Below, piece after piece: positions 54,906 through 63,350 of a stretch of 64,000 nt of DNA. Every line of letters begins with the position of its first letter. Positions within the stretch are counted from its first letter, which is position 1. The notes beneath the pieces are model-generated. The model was not told the DNA's origin and searched no databases. It saw nothing but the letters and a program-made list of their open reading frames with translations. The position numbers and the translations under genes are program-made. The stretch comes from Qipengyuania profundimaris. Lineage in GTDB: Bacteria; Pseudomonadota; Alphaproteobacteria; Sphingomonadales; Sphingomonadaceae. The stretch lies in contig NZ_JAVAIM010000001.1 in the NCBI RefSeq assembly GCF_030717945.1, positions 1,115,131 to 1,179,130 on the forward strand, written 5' to 3'.

Positions 54906-56000
54906 ATTCCCGAACGCATCTACCTCGATCACGCCGCCACCACGCCGCTGCGCCCCGAAGCGAAAGCGGCGATGGATGAGGGCTTCCGGCTATGGGCCAA
55001 TCCCAGCTCGCCGCATGCGGAAGGGCGCAAGGCGCGCAGCCTGCTGGAAGACGCGCGCGAGCGGATCAAGGCGGCGCTGGAGTGGGACGGCGAGGTGATC
55101 TTCACCAGCGGCGCGAGCGAGGCGGCGCAAGTTGCATTTGATGGAAGTCAATCGACCGAAGGCGCATTCATCAGCACCATTGAGCACTCGGCAATCGATC
55201 TAGCAGCCTTCGAAAATCGTAAAGTCCCTGTGCTTGCCGACGGATCGATAAATCTATTCTTGCTCAACAAGGCACTCATCGATGATGAATTGACGCCGAA
55301 TGCTTTGGAGGTGGGCGTGCTAGATGTCGCTATCCAGCACATCAATTCCGAAACTGGGAACCGTCAGAATATAAAAGATATCCGAACAACGATTGTGGCC
55401 GATGAAGATCGGTTAATCGTTGATTGTGCTCAAAGTGCTGGAAAATATCCAATACCGTCTGAGGCTGACATGGCCATCATCTCTGCTCATAAGCTTGGAG
55501 GTCCTATCGGAGTGGGAGCTCTACTTGTGAGAGACTTCGCTCAACTCGACCCCTCTGGCGGTCAAGAACGTGGCTATCGGCGCGGGACCGAGAACATGCC
55601 CTGCGTTCTCGGCATGGCGGCGGCGCTGGAGGCTTGCACCGATCCCTATGTCGCGCCCGAAGTGCTGGAGCCGCTCGACGCGCTCGCCGATGAGTGCCGA
55701 AAGCTTGGCGGCACGTGGCTCTCGGACCGACTTTCCGACCCCACACCCTACATCCGCGCCATCGCCATGCCGAACATGAGCGCCACCGCGCAGGTCATGC
55801 GTTTCGACATGGCTGGCATTGCGGTCTCGCAAGGCAGCGCCTGCTCCAGCGGCACGATGAAGACCAGCCGCGTGCTGGAGGCGATGCAAGTCGAACCGGA
55901 GGTCGCCGCAAACACCATCCGCGTCTCGCTCGGCTGGAACACCACGAGAGCCGAGGTGGAACGCTTCTGCGAGGTGTGGCTTGAGATGGCGAAAGCATGA
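54906..56000 (+). CDS. Cysteine desulfurase, compositional mosaic
   Basis: About 364 residues if translation begins at the ATT at 54906-54908, which places PERIYLDHAATTPL at the N-terminus as in the family; no ATG, GTG or TTG lies between the in-frame TAA upstream and ATG 54972, which would cut off this conserved motif. The PLP-lysine SAHKLGGPIG and catalytic Cys in SQGSACSSGTMKTS are present. GC falls from about 70% in the flanks to about 47-53% between roughly 55121 and 55570, the part that encodes the PLP core. It overlaps the second desulfurase gene by ATGA. Confidence 0.85.
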   Translation: MPERIYLDHAATTPLRPEAKAAMDEGFRLWANPSSPHAEGRKARSLLEDARERIKAALEWDGEVIFTSGASEAAQVAFDGSQSTEGAFISTIEHSAIDLAAFENRKVPVLADGSINLFLLNKALIDDELTPNALEVGVLDVAIQHINSETGNRQNIKDIRTTIVADEDRLIVDCAQSAGKYPIPSEADMAIISAHKLGGPIGVGALLVRDFAQLDPSGGQERGYRRGTENMPCVLGMAAALEACTDPYVAPEVLEPLDALADECRKLGGTWLSDRLSDPTPYIRAIAMPNMSATAQVMRFDMAGIAVSQGSACSSGTMKTSRVLEAMQVEPEVAANTIRVSLGWNTTRAEVERFCEVWLEMAKA

Positions 56001-57091
56001 TCTATCTCGACTACCAGGCCACCACCCCGCTCGCGCCCGAGGCGCGCGATGCGATGCTGCGATGGCTGGACGGGCCGGGCGGCACTGGCTTCGGCAATCC
56101 ACACAGCCCGCACCGCATGGGCCGACAGGCCAAGGCTGCCATCGAACTGGCGCGCGAGCAGGTCGCGGCTCTGTTTCCGGCAGGCGGCAAGGTGATCTTC
56201 ACCGGCGGCGCGACCGAGGCGATCAATCTCGCCATCCGGGGGAGCGGGAAAGGCGGCGCGGTATCCATGTCAGCCATCGAACATGCCGCCGTGCTCGATA
56301 CCGCGCAGGATGCAGGCAAGTGCCATGTGCTCAACGTCGCGAAGAACGGGCAGTGCAACACAAAGCAGGATTTGCCGAGCGACACGCGGCTGGTCTGCCT
56401 GATGCAGGTCAACAACGAGATCGGGACGATCCAGCCGACCATCGAATGGCATCGCAAGGCGAAGGAGAACAACGCGCTCTATTTCTGCGACGCGGTCCAA
56501 GCCTATGGCCGGATCGAGCTTACCGGTGCGGACATGATTGCCATCAGTGCGCACAAGTTCCACGGACCTAAGGGCATCGGTGCCTTGTGGGTGCGCGAAG
56601 GGCTGTCGCTGGACGAGGTCCAGACCGGCGGCGGGCAGGAATTCGGCATGCGCTCCGGCACGTTGTCGCCTGCGCTGATCGCAGGCATGGGCGCCGCCGC
56701 GCAAGAGGCGAAGGACCGGATGGAGCAGGATGCCGAGCATGTGCAGAAGCTCTGGAAGCGCGCCACCGAGCTGTTCGAGAACTGGGAGCTCAACGGCAGC
56801 GCGGAGGCGCGCTGGCACGGCAATCTCAACATCCGCCCGCGGGGGCCGAACGGCGGCGGGCTCGACGTGAACCGCCTGATGAGCGACGTGCGCGACGTGA
56901 TGTTCTCCGCCGGCTCGGCTTGCGCTAGCGGATCGGGCCGAACGAGCCATGTTCTCGAGGCGATCGGCCTGCCGAAGAAGCTTGCCAAAGCCTCCATCCG
57001 GCTCGGTTTCGGGCGCTACACAACGATGGAGGAAATCGAGCAGGCGGCGGAGAAAATCAACGCTGCGGCGAAAGCGCAGGGCGCGCTGTGA
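55997..57091 (+). CDS. Cysteine desulfurase (second paralogue)
   Basis: 364 residues. PLP-dependent NifS/IscS-type enzyme releasing sulfur from cysteine. IYLDYQATTPLAPEA, FTGGATEAINLAI, SAIEHAAVLD, PLP-lysine SAHKFHGPKG and catalytic Cys in SAGSACASGSGRTSHVLEAIG are intact. GC is uniform. It is coupled to both the mosaic paralogue (ATGA) and the ferredoxin (GTGA), suggesting Fe-S cluster or tRNA thiolation work as a unit. Confidence 0.95.
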   Translation: MIYLDYQATTPLAPEARDAMLRWLDGPGGTGFGNPHSPHRMGRQAKAAIELAREQVAALFPAGGKVIFTGGATEAINLAIRGSGKGGAVSMSAIEHAAVLDTAQDAGKCHVLNVAKNGQCNTKQDLPSDTRLVCLMQVNNEIGTIQPTIEWHRKAKENNALYFCDAVQAYGRIELTGADMIAISAHKFHGPKGIGALWVREGLSLDEVQTGGGQEFGMRSGTLSPALIAGMGAAAQEAKDRMEQDAEHVQKLWKRATELFENWELNGSAEARWHGNLNIRPRGPNGGGLDVNRLMSDVRDVMFSAGSACASGSGRTSHVLEAIGLPKKLAKASIRLGFGRYTTMEEIEQAAEKINAAAKAQGAL

Positions 57092-57417
57092 AGGTCGAAT
57101 TCACGAGCTCCAAGGGCGAGATCGTCACCGCCGAATGCGAGCCGGGCGACAATCTACTGCGTGTGGCCCAGGCCGCCGGTCTGCCGCTGGAGGGGACATG
57201 CGAGGGGCAGATGGCCTGCTCAACCTGCCACGTGATCGTCGCGCCCGAATGGTTCGCACGGCTCGATGAAGCCAGCGAAGAGGAAGAGGACATGCTCGAC
57301 CTTGCAGCAGGCGTCGCGCGGACCAGCCGCCTCTCCTGCCAGATCGACCTGACCGAAGCGCTCGACGGGCTGGCGGTGTCGATCCCCGCCGAAAGCCACG
57401 ACATGCGGCGGTTTTAA
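57088..57417 (+). CDS. 2Fe-2S ferredoxin, adrenodoxin type
   Basis: 109 residues from a GTG overlapping the previous stop. Cluster Cys motif C-x5-C-x2-C is in CEGQMACSTC with the fourth Cys in RLSCQI, the ISC-type adrenodoxin pattern. It probably gives electrons for Fe-S cluster formation with the adjacent desulfurases. Its last 4 bases overlap the convergent mscS-like gene. Confidence 0.95.
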   Translation: MKVEFTSSKGEIVTAECEPGDNLLRVAQAAGLPLEGTCEGQMACSTCHVIVAPEWFARLDEASEEEEDMLDLAAGVARTSRLSCQIDLTEALDGLAVSIPAESHDMRRF

Positions 57418-59114
57418 CCTTCCGCGTCCATTCGCACTTCACGCTCGCGCGGGAGGAAGGCGGGGGCGGGCTCGTGACCGGCGGCGGCATCGAGGCGTGA
57501 GGCGGCGGCAAGCATGTGCTCGCGCAGGCGGCAATGCATGCTCCAGCCCTTCTTCGGATCTTCGGCCCGCACCATGAAGCGCACCGTCATCGCCCGTGCA
57601 TTCTGCGAGATCACTTCGCAAACCGCATCGTCCGGATCGATCACATCCTCGTCGCTCTGGACGAATTCGCGGAACGGTTCGCGCAGCGCGTCGACATCGG
57701 CGCGATTGTCCAGTTCCAGTTCGACATGCATCATCAGGCTCGGGTCCTGTTTGGTCCAGTTCTCGAAGCTGTCGCTGGTGAAATCGCCGAGCGGTGCGAT
57801 CACACGCCGTTCGTCCCAGGTCCGCAGGCGCAAGTGGGTGAAGCCGATCTTTTCGACATAGCACCACTGCCCGCAGTAATAGATCGCATCGCCGATCCGC
57901 GCCGTCTGCGCGAAGGCGATCTGAACGCTGGACATGATGTCGCCCAGCACCTTGCGCGCGGCGAAGACCAGCACGAGGCCGATGACGCCTGCCGAGGCGA
58001 TGATCGAGAAACCGAGTGTGTTCGAAATATTGCTGGCGACCAGCAGGAAGCCGATTCCCGCCAATAACAGCAAGGCGGTGACGATCCGCCTGATTGCGCT
58101 CATCTTGGTGTAGAAGTTGCGGTCCGCGTTATTCTCGGCCGCCTCGAGCTTGTCGGTCCGGCGTGACGTGGCGAAGTCGAACAAATAATCGATCACCGCT
58201 AGGGCAATGCCGATGATCGCAGCGAGTATGAGTACCAGCTGCAGGGGGTCGAGCAGGTCCTTGACCGGTCCGGACAGGCGGAAAAACGTCGTTCGGACAA
58301 GCGCAAAGGTGCCGGCAAAGGCCAGCAGGGTTGCGGGCAAGTGTACGGCCTGGAGGATGCCGTAGAGCTTCGTGTCCTCGTCCAGCCGGTGCCGCCAGCG
58401 ATTGATTGCGAAATAGGTCAGAGCTGCAGCAAATGCTGCGACCAGCAGGATCAGCGGCAGGGCGATCACTTCCCACCAGGCGAGTGTCCAGAACGCCTGC
58501 TTGCGCAGGGGGGCGGGCAGCGCCTCTTCGAACTTGCTCGGCCCATAGATAGCGTAAAGCTGCGGCACATTGGCGACACTCTGGCGGCTGAACACCCAAA
58601 GGGGCTCGCTTCCGGGCGCCTGCACGCGCGCGATCCTGATCGGGACGGTCCGGTTATCGACTTCGAGATAGCCGATTACGATCGAGCGGCGCGCCGCGCC
58701 GGCCATCGGGTCCTTGCTCGTCGTGGTTGTGTCGACGGCATCGGGGCGGTCGGGGAGCGAGGCCCAGTCGATGGCGACTGTCCGGTGAAGCAGATCGTAG
58801 AGCTTGGCCGCCAGGTCCTGAGGGGAGTCCGCATTCGCCGTCCGATCGACATTGGCGAGGTCGAGCGCAGCCGAGGCCCGCTCCCAATCGCCGCGCTCGC
58901 CGGCGGCCATGAAACTCTCCATCAGCCCCATCGGCGTATCGAGCTCGAGCGGGCTTGCCGTCCCGCCGCCGTTCTGCAGCGTTTCGACTTCATACACATA
59001 GGGCGAGGAATCCTGCGCCACTTGCCGCTCGGACTGGGCCAGTGCAGGCCCCGCAACGGAAATGGAAAGGGCTGCGATAAGCAGCGCGATTTGTTGCAGA
59101 ATTTTGTTCCCCAT
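57414..59114 (-). CDS. MscS-family mechanosensitive channel
   Basis: 566 residues from ATG 59114. A signal peptide (about 1-26) and ~190-residue periplasmic domain precede four to five transmembrane helices, then the MscS pore helix and beta domain with IIASAGVIGLVLVFAARKVLGDIMSS, AQTARIGDAIYYCGQWCYVEKIGFTHLRLRTWD and a cytoplasmic alpha/beta domain. It releases solutes on hypo-osmotic shock. A hairpin abuts its start codon. Confidence 0.92.
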   Translation of the reverse strand: MGNKILQQIALLIAALSISVAGPALAQSERQVAQDSSPYVYEVETLQNGGGTASPLELDTPMGLMESFMAAGERGDWERASAALDLANVDRTANADSPQDLAAKLYDLLHRTVAIDWASLPDRPDAVDTTTTSKDPMAGAARRSIVIGYLEVDNRTVPIRIARVQAPGSEPLWVFSRQSVANVPQLYAIYGPSKFEEALPAPLRKQAFWTLAWWEVIALPLILLVAAFAAALTYFAINRWRHRLDEDTKLYGILQAVHLPATLLAFAGTFALVRTTFFRLSGPVKDLLDPLQLVLILAAIIGIALAVIDYLFDFATSRRTDKLEAAENNADRNFYTKMSAIRRIVTALLLLAGIGFLLVASNISNTLGFSIIASAGVIGLVLVFAARKVLGDIMSSVQIAFAQTARIGDAIYYCGQWCYVEKIGFTHLRLRTWDERRVIAPLGDFTSDSFENWTKQDPSLMMHVELELDNRADVDALREPFREFVQSDEDVIDPDDAVCEVISQNARAMTVRFMVRAEDPKKGWSMHCRLREHMLAAASRLDAAAGHEPAPAFLPREREVRMDAEG

Positions 59115-59139
59115 GCCCCGCTCAATGCACGAGCGGGGC
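59115..59139 (-). promoter_or_regulatory. Hairpin abutting the mscS-like start codon
   Basis: On the minus strand GCCCCGCTC pairs with GAGCGGGGC (9 perfect bp, 7-base loop) and the 3' arm ends directly before the ATG. It could hide the ribosome binding site or end transcription of the DUF4349 gene upstream; there is no T tract. Confidence 0.6.
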
Positions 59140-59154
59140 CATGGGTCCGGTATG

Positions 59155-60177
59155 TCAGTCGCTTGCCGGCTGGGGTTCGCCATCGCGCGCTGGCCGCCAG
59201 CCATCCTCGCCGATGCCGGTCGAAAGGCCTGCCCGCTTCCACAAACGGACGGCCAGCCAGACGAGCAGGCCCAGCGGCAGTACGACTGTCAGCAGGATCA
59301 TCAAGACGGCGATCATATTGCCGAGCAACGAAGCCAGTGAGCCCCAAGCGCTGCGGATCGGTTCGGCAAAACCGCCTTCGACCGGGGCGCCCGCCTGATA
59401 CTCGACGGTCATTGTGCTGAAAGCGACGCGGGCGCGCATTTCCGTGAGCCAACTGCGCGCCTGATCGATTTCCTCGTTGACCTGCGCCACGCCGCGTTCT
59501 GCAGCGACCAGCTCGGAGACAGTCCCGCGGCGGTTGCGGAGCACGTCCATCAGACGATCGCGCAGGACCGTGCGGGCTTGCAGCCGCGCTTCGGTATCGA
59601 CGATCGATTTGGACAGATCTTCGCCCTCGATGGAAGAGGACACCAGCTCGCCCTCCATCCGGCCGGTTGCGGTCGTCAGCGCCTTGCCGAAGGTGCGCGC
59701 CTCGCTGCTGCGCACGGCGATGGTCAGACTGCCATAGGCATAGTCCCCTTCCTGCTCACCCTGGTTCATCGAGACGATGCGGCAGGTCTGCGGCCCCTTG
59801 GCCTCGCACATATCGGCGTGGCGTTCCTGCAGCGGGCGGATCGTATCGGCCGGTACGCGGAATCCGTAGGCAAAGGTGTACGCGACCTGCGGCATGCCGA
59901 CGGCAATCGTGCCGCCGGCATTGCCGATGGGCTCGCCTGTTTCGGCCTGACCGGCGCGGTTCACGGCGGGCGGGGGAGGGGGCGGAACTACAGCCACGGG
60001 CGGCGGCGCATTCTGCGGCATCGGTTCAATGAAGCCGAAATCGGCCTGCGGAGCCTCGGCAGCAGCTTCGATATCGACTGTCGTCATCCGTTCAGTGACG
60101 GCTTGTTGGTCCGAGTTTTCGCCACACGCCGTCAGTAACGCGGCAGCCGAAACTGCGATAAGTAGGTTCCTTTGCAT
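59155..60177 (-). CDS. DUF4349 domain lipoprotein
   Basis: 340 residues. Lipoprotein signal LLIAVSAAALLTAC, a Pro-rich linker (VVPPPPPPAV), the DUF4349 domain (about 90-300) with a central coiled-coil LSKSIVDTEARLQARTVLRDRLMDVLRNRRGTVSELVAAERGVAQVNEEID, and a C-terminal transmembrane helix (about 285-312). The pattern suggests a protein anchored at both ends in the cell envelope. No function is known. Confidence 0.9.
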   Translation of the reverse strand: MQRNLLIAVSAAALLTACGENSDQQAVTERMTTVDIEAAAEAPQADFGFIEPMPQNAPPPVAVVPPPPPPAVNRAGQAETGEPIGNAGGTIAVGMPQVAYTFAYGFRVPADTIRPLQERHADMCEAKGPQTCRIVSMNQGEQEGDYAYGSLTIAVRSSEARTFGKALTTATGRMEGELVSSSIEGEDLSKSIVDTEARLQARTVLRDRLMDVLRNRRGTVSELVAAERGVAQVNEEIDQARSWLTEMRARVAFSTMTVEYQAGAPVEGGFAEPIRSAWGSLASLLGNMIAVLMILLTVVLPLGLLVWLAVRLWKRAGLSTGIGEDGWRPARDGEPQPASD

Positions 60178-60222
60178 CTAACTCTCCACTCTATCCGCTC
60201 CGACCGCCTTATTTATGCCATA

Positions 60223-60244
60223 ATCTGAACACAATCTAAACACA
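60223..60244 (-). promoter_or_regulatory. Tandem 11-base direct repeats upstream of DUF4349 gene
   Basis: ATCTGAACACA (60223-60233) and ATCTAAACACA (60234-60244) abut and match at 10 of 11 positions, giving an exact helical-turn period as for OmpR-family regulators. It lies about 50 bases upstream of the DUF4349 start. Confidence 0.55.
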
Positions 60245-60291
60245 GAGGTAATGTGACAACATATCTATCGCGTGGCAAGCGCGAGTTGGTT

Positions 60292-60330
60292 GGAAAAACG
60301 AAAGCCCCGCCGCATCGCTGCGGCAGGGCT
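60292..60330 (-). terminator. Rho-independent terminator of the DJ-1 gene
   Basis: AGCCC-x-GCCGCA/TGCGGC-x-GGGCT forms an 11-bp stem with one internal mismatch and a TCGC loop. On the minus strand it is followed by TTCGTTTTTCC, and it lies 28 bp beyond the DJ-1/PfpI stop. Confidence 0.85.
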
Positions 60331-60358
60331 CCCAAGCTCGTTTTGATTTAGAGTGGAG

Positions 60359-60916
60359 TTAGGCGGTTTCCATCTCGCGCTTTTCGGCGCTTGCGCCGAG
60401 CATCTCGATGAGGGCCTTGCTGAATGCCGGAATATCGTCCGGATTGCGGCTCGTGATCAGATTGCCATCGACGACGGCTTCCTGGTCGACCACATTGGCC
60501 CCAGCATTCCTCAGGTCGGTACGGATCGAGGGCCACGATGTGACGGTCTTACCCTTCACGATTTCGGCTTCCGCAAGCAACCACGGTGCATGACAGATCG
60601 CCGCAATCGGCTTGCCGGCCATGTCGAATTCGCGGACGATCGCGACGGCGCGCTCGTTCATGCGGAGAATATCGGGGTTCATTTGGCCACCCGGCAGCAA
60701 CAGCGCGTCATAGCCCGAACAGTCGGAAATCTCATCGACCGTCTTCTCTACGGATACGCTCTCGCCCCAGTCCTTCTGGTCCCAGCCCTTGATCTCGCCC
60801 TTTTCGAGACTCACCACGGTGGTTTCGAAACCGGCGTTTTCGAGGTTGGCCTTGGGCTTCATCAGTTCGGACTGTTCGAAGCCGTCGGTTGCGAGGATCA
60901 TGATGCGTTTCGTCAT
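60359..60916 (-). CDS. DJ-1/PfpI family protein
   Basis: 185 residues from ATG 60916. The nucleophile elbow AAICHAPW has Cys108-His109 and Glu14 completes the usual site (TDGFEQSEL). Members act as glyoxalases/deglycases, general stress proteins or proteases; this one fits the YhbO/PfpI group. An EcfG-type promoter precedes it, consistent with stress induction. Confidence 0.94.
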   Translation of the reverse strand: MTKRIMILATDGFEQSELMKPKANLENAGFETTVVSLEKGEIKGWDQKDWGESVSVEKTVDEISDCSGYDALLLPGGQMNPDILRMNERAVAIVREFDMAGKPIAAICHAPWLLAEAEIVKGKTVTSWPSIRTDLRNAGANVVDQEAVVDGNLITSRNPDDIPAFSKALIEMLGASAEKREMETA

Positions 60917-60948
60917 AAGGTATCTCCGTAATGTATGTATGCCCATGC

Positions 60949-60974
60949 AACGTGTGGGGATGACGCGTCGTTCC
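60949..60974 (-). promoter_or_regulatory. EcfG-type promoter of the DJ-1 gene
   Basis: On the minus strand GGAAC (60974-60970) and CGTT (60952-60949) are 17 bases apart, 32 bases before the DJ-1 ATG. Confidence 0.7.
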
Positions 60975-61014
60975 GTGCTGACAGGCGAAGCGTGGCTCTG
61001 GTAGGGCGGGTGTC

Positions 61015-63312
61015 ATGGCCACTTCCGAACTGGACGATTCCGGCGCCGATCCCTTCGATGCCATCGTCGATGCACCCTTCGATTCCGCGCTGTCCGAGCG
61101 CTATCTCGTCTATGCGCTGAGCACGATTACCGCGCGCTCGCTGCCCGACCTGCGCGACGGGTTGAAGCCGGTTCACCGGCGCCTGCTGTGGACCATGCGC
61201 CAGCTGAAGCTCGACCCGGCAAGCGGCTTCAAGAAGTCGGCCCGCGTGGTCGGCGAGGTCATCGGCAAATACCACCCCCATGGCGATACCGCTGCTTACG
61301 ATGCGATGGTCCGCCTCGCGCAGGATTTCGCCCTGCGCTATCCGCTGGTCGAGGGGCAGGGGAACTTCGGCAATATCGACGGCGATAATGCCGCGGCGTA
61401 CCGCTACACCGAAGCGCGCCTGACTAGGACGGCCATGCGCCTGATGGAAGGCCTCGACGCCGGCACGGTCGATTTCATCCCGACCTACAATAACGAGGAA
61501 GAAGAGCCGGAGATCATGCCGGGCCTCTTCCCCAATCTGTTGGCTAATGGCGCCAGCGGGATCGCAGTGGGCATGGCGACGAATATTCCCAGCCACAACG
61601 TCGCCGAGATAGTCGATGCGACGCTGGAGGTGATCGACAACCCGCATGTCGAGCATGCCCGGCTGATGGAACTGTTCAAGGGCCCGGACTTCGCCACCGG
61701 TGGCGTGGTGCCGGAGAGCGCCGAGACGATCAGCCATGCCTACGAGACCGGGCGCGGGTCTTTCCGCGTGCGCGGCCGCTTCCACGCTAGCGAGGCTGAC
61801 AAGGCCGAAGATCGGGACGCAGGGATAGAGCGGCTGGGCGGCGGCCAATGGCAGCTGGTGGTGAGCGAAATCCCCTACCAGGTGCAGAAGGGCAAGCTGA
61901 TCGAGCAGATCGCCCAGCTGATCGCCGACAAGAAGCTGCCGATCCTGGAGGATGTGCGCGACGAGAGCGACGAGAACATCCGCCTCGTGCTCGTGCCGCG
62001 CAGCCGCAATGTCGATCCCGAACTGCTCAAGGAAAGCCTTTACAAGCTGACCGATCTGGAGACGCGCTTCGGTCTCAATCTCAACGTGCTCGACCGCACG
62101 CGCACGCCGATGGTAATGGGACTGAAGGAGCTGCTGGACAACTGGATTGCCAGCCAGATCGACATTCTCCAGCGCCGCAGCCGCCATCGGCTCGACCAGA
62201 TCGCCCGGCGGCTGGAGCTGGTCGAAGGCTATATCATCGCCTTCCTCAACCTCGACCGCGTGATCGAGATCATCCGCACCGAGGATGAGCCTAAGGCCGT
62301 GATGATGGCTGAGTTCAAGCTCACCGACCGGCAGGCCGAAGCGATCCTCAACATGCGCCTGCGGAGTTTACGCAAGCTGGAAGAGATGCAGCTTCGCGAA
62401 GAGCGCGACGAGCTGCTGAAAGAGCAGGAAGAGCTTGAAAAGCTGCTCGGCTCGCCCGCTCGCCAGCGCACGCGGCTGAAGCGCGATCTGAACGCACTGC
62501 GCAAGGAATATGCCGCGGATACCGATCTCGGCCGCCGCCGCACGACCATTGCCGAGGCCGCGCCGGCGGTCGAATTCAGCATGGATGCGATGATCGAGAA
62601 GGAGCCGGTGACGGTGATCCTCTCGCAGAAAGGCTGGATCCGCGCCGCCAAGGGCCATGTCGATCTGGAGCAGGACTTCAAGTTCAAGGAAGGCGACGGA
62701 CCCGCCTTCGTGCTGCACGCGCAGACGACCGACAAGCTGCTGCTGGCAGGCGACGACGGGCGCTTTTTCACGCTCGGCGCAGACAAGCTGCCCGGCGCAC
62801 GCGGTTTCGGCGAGCCGGTGCGCAACACGCTCGACATCGACACCAGCGCGAACATCATCGCGGTGATCGTCCACCGACCGGGACAGCGCCTGCTGCTGGC
62901 GGCGACCACGGGCAAGGGCTTCGCCGCCACCACCGACGACATCCTCGCCGAAACGCGAAAAGGGCGGCAGGTCGTCAATCTGAAGGGCGATGCGAAGCTC
63001 GCCGTCGCGCGGCCGATTCCGGAAGGGCACGACCACGTCGCGGTGGTCGGCGACAACCGCAAGCTGGTGGTATTCAATCTCGAAGAACTGCCCGATCTCG
63101 CCAAGGGACAAGGCGTCAAGCTGCAGAACTACCGCGATGGGGGATTGTCCGATGCGACGACCTTCAAGCTGGAGGACGGCCTCAGCTGGAAGATGGGAGG
63201 CAAGGGCGACCGCACCCGCACCGAAACCGAGATGTGGCAATGGAAAGTCGCGCGTGGCGGTGCAGGCCGGCTGCCCCCGCAAGGTTTCCCGCGGGACAAT
63301 CGTTTCGGCTAG
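61015..63312 (+). CDS. parC: DNA topoisomerase IV subunit A
   Basis: 765 residues. The type IIA winged-helix active site has the catalytic Tyr in NAAAYRYTEARLTRTAM, with SERYLVYALSTITARSLPDLRDGLKPVHRRLLW and the GKYHPHGD segment of the quinolone region. A shortened C-terminal propeller follows (from about 540), fitting ParC rather than GyrA (no full GyrA box seen). It decatenates chromosomes. Confidence 0.95.
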   Translation: MATSELDDSGADPFDAIVDAPFDSALSERYLVYALSTITARSLPDLRDGLKPVHRRLLWTMRQLKLDPASGFKKSARVVGEVIGKYHPHGDTAAYDAMVRLAQDFALRYPLVEGQGNFGNIDGDNAAAYRYTEARLTRTAMRLMEGLDAGTVDFIPTYNNEEEEPEIMPGLFPNLLANGASGIAVGMATNIPSHNVAEIVDATLEVIDNPHVEHARLMELFKGPDFATGGVVPESAETISHAYETGRGSFRVRGRFHASEADKAEDRDAGIERLGGGQWQLVVSEIPYQVQKGKLIEQIAQLIADKKLPILEDVRDESDENIRLVLVPRSRNVDPELLKESLYKLTDLETRFGLNLNVLDRTRTPMVMGLKELLDNWIASQIDILQRRSRHRLDQIARRLELVEGYIIAFLNLDRVIEIIRTEDEPKAVMMAEFKLTDRQAEAILNMRLRSLRKLEEMQLREERDELLKEQEELEKLLGSPARQRTRLKRDLNALRKEYAADTDLGRRRTTIAEAAPAVEFSMDAMIEKEPVTVILSQKGWIRAAKGHVDLEQDFKFKEGDGPAFVLHAQTTDKLLLAGDDGRFFTLGADKLPGARGFGEPVRNTLDIDTSANIIAVIVHRPGQRLLLAATTGKGFAATTDDILAETRKGRQVVNLKGDAKLAVARPIPEGHDHVAVVGDNRKLVVFNLEELPDLAKGQGVKLQNYRDGGLSDATTFKLEDGLSWKMGGKGDRTRTETEMWQWKVARGGAGRLPPQGFPRDNRFG

Positions 63313-63350
63313 CGGTTGACCTTCCGAGAATGTAAGGAGAGGACAGCGCT

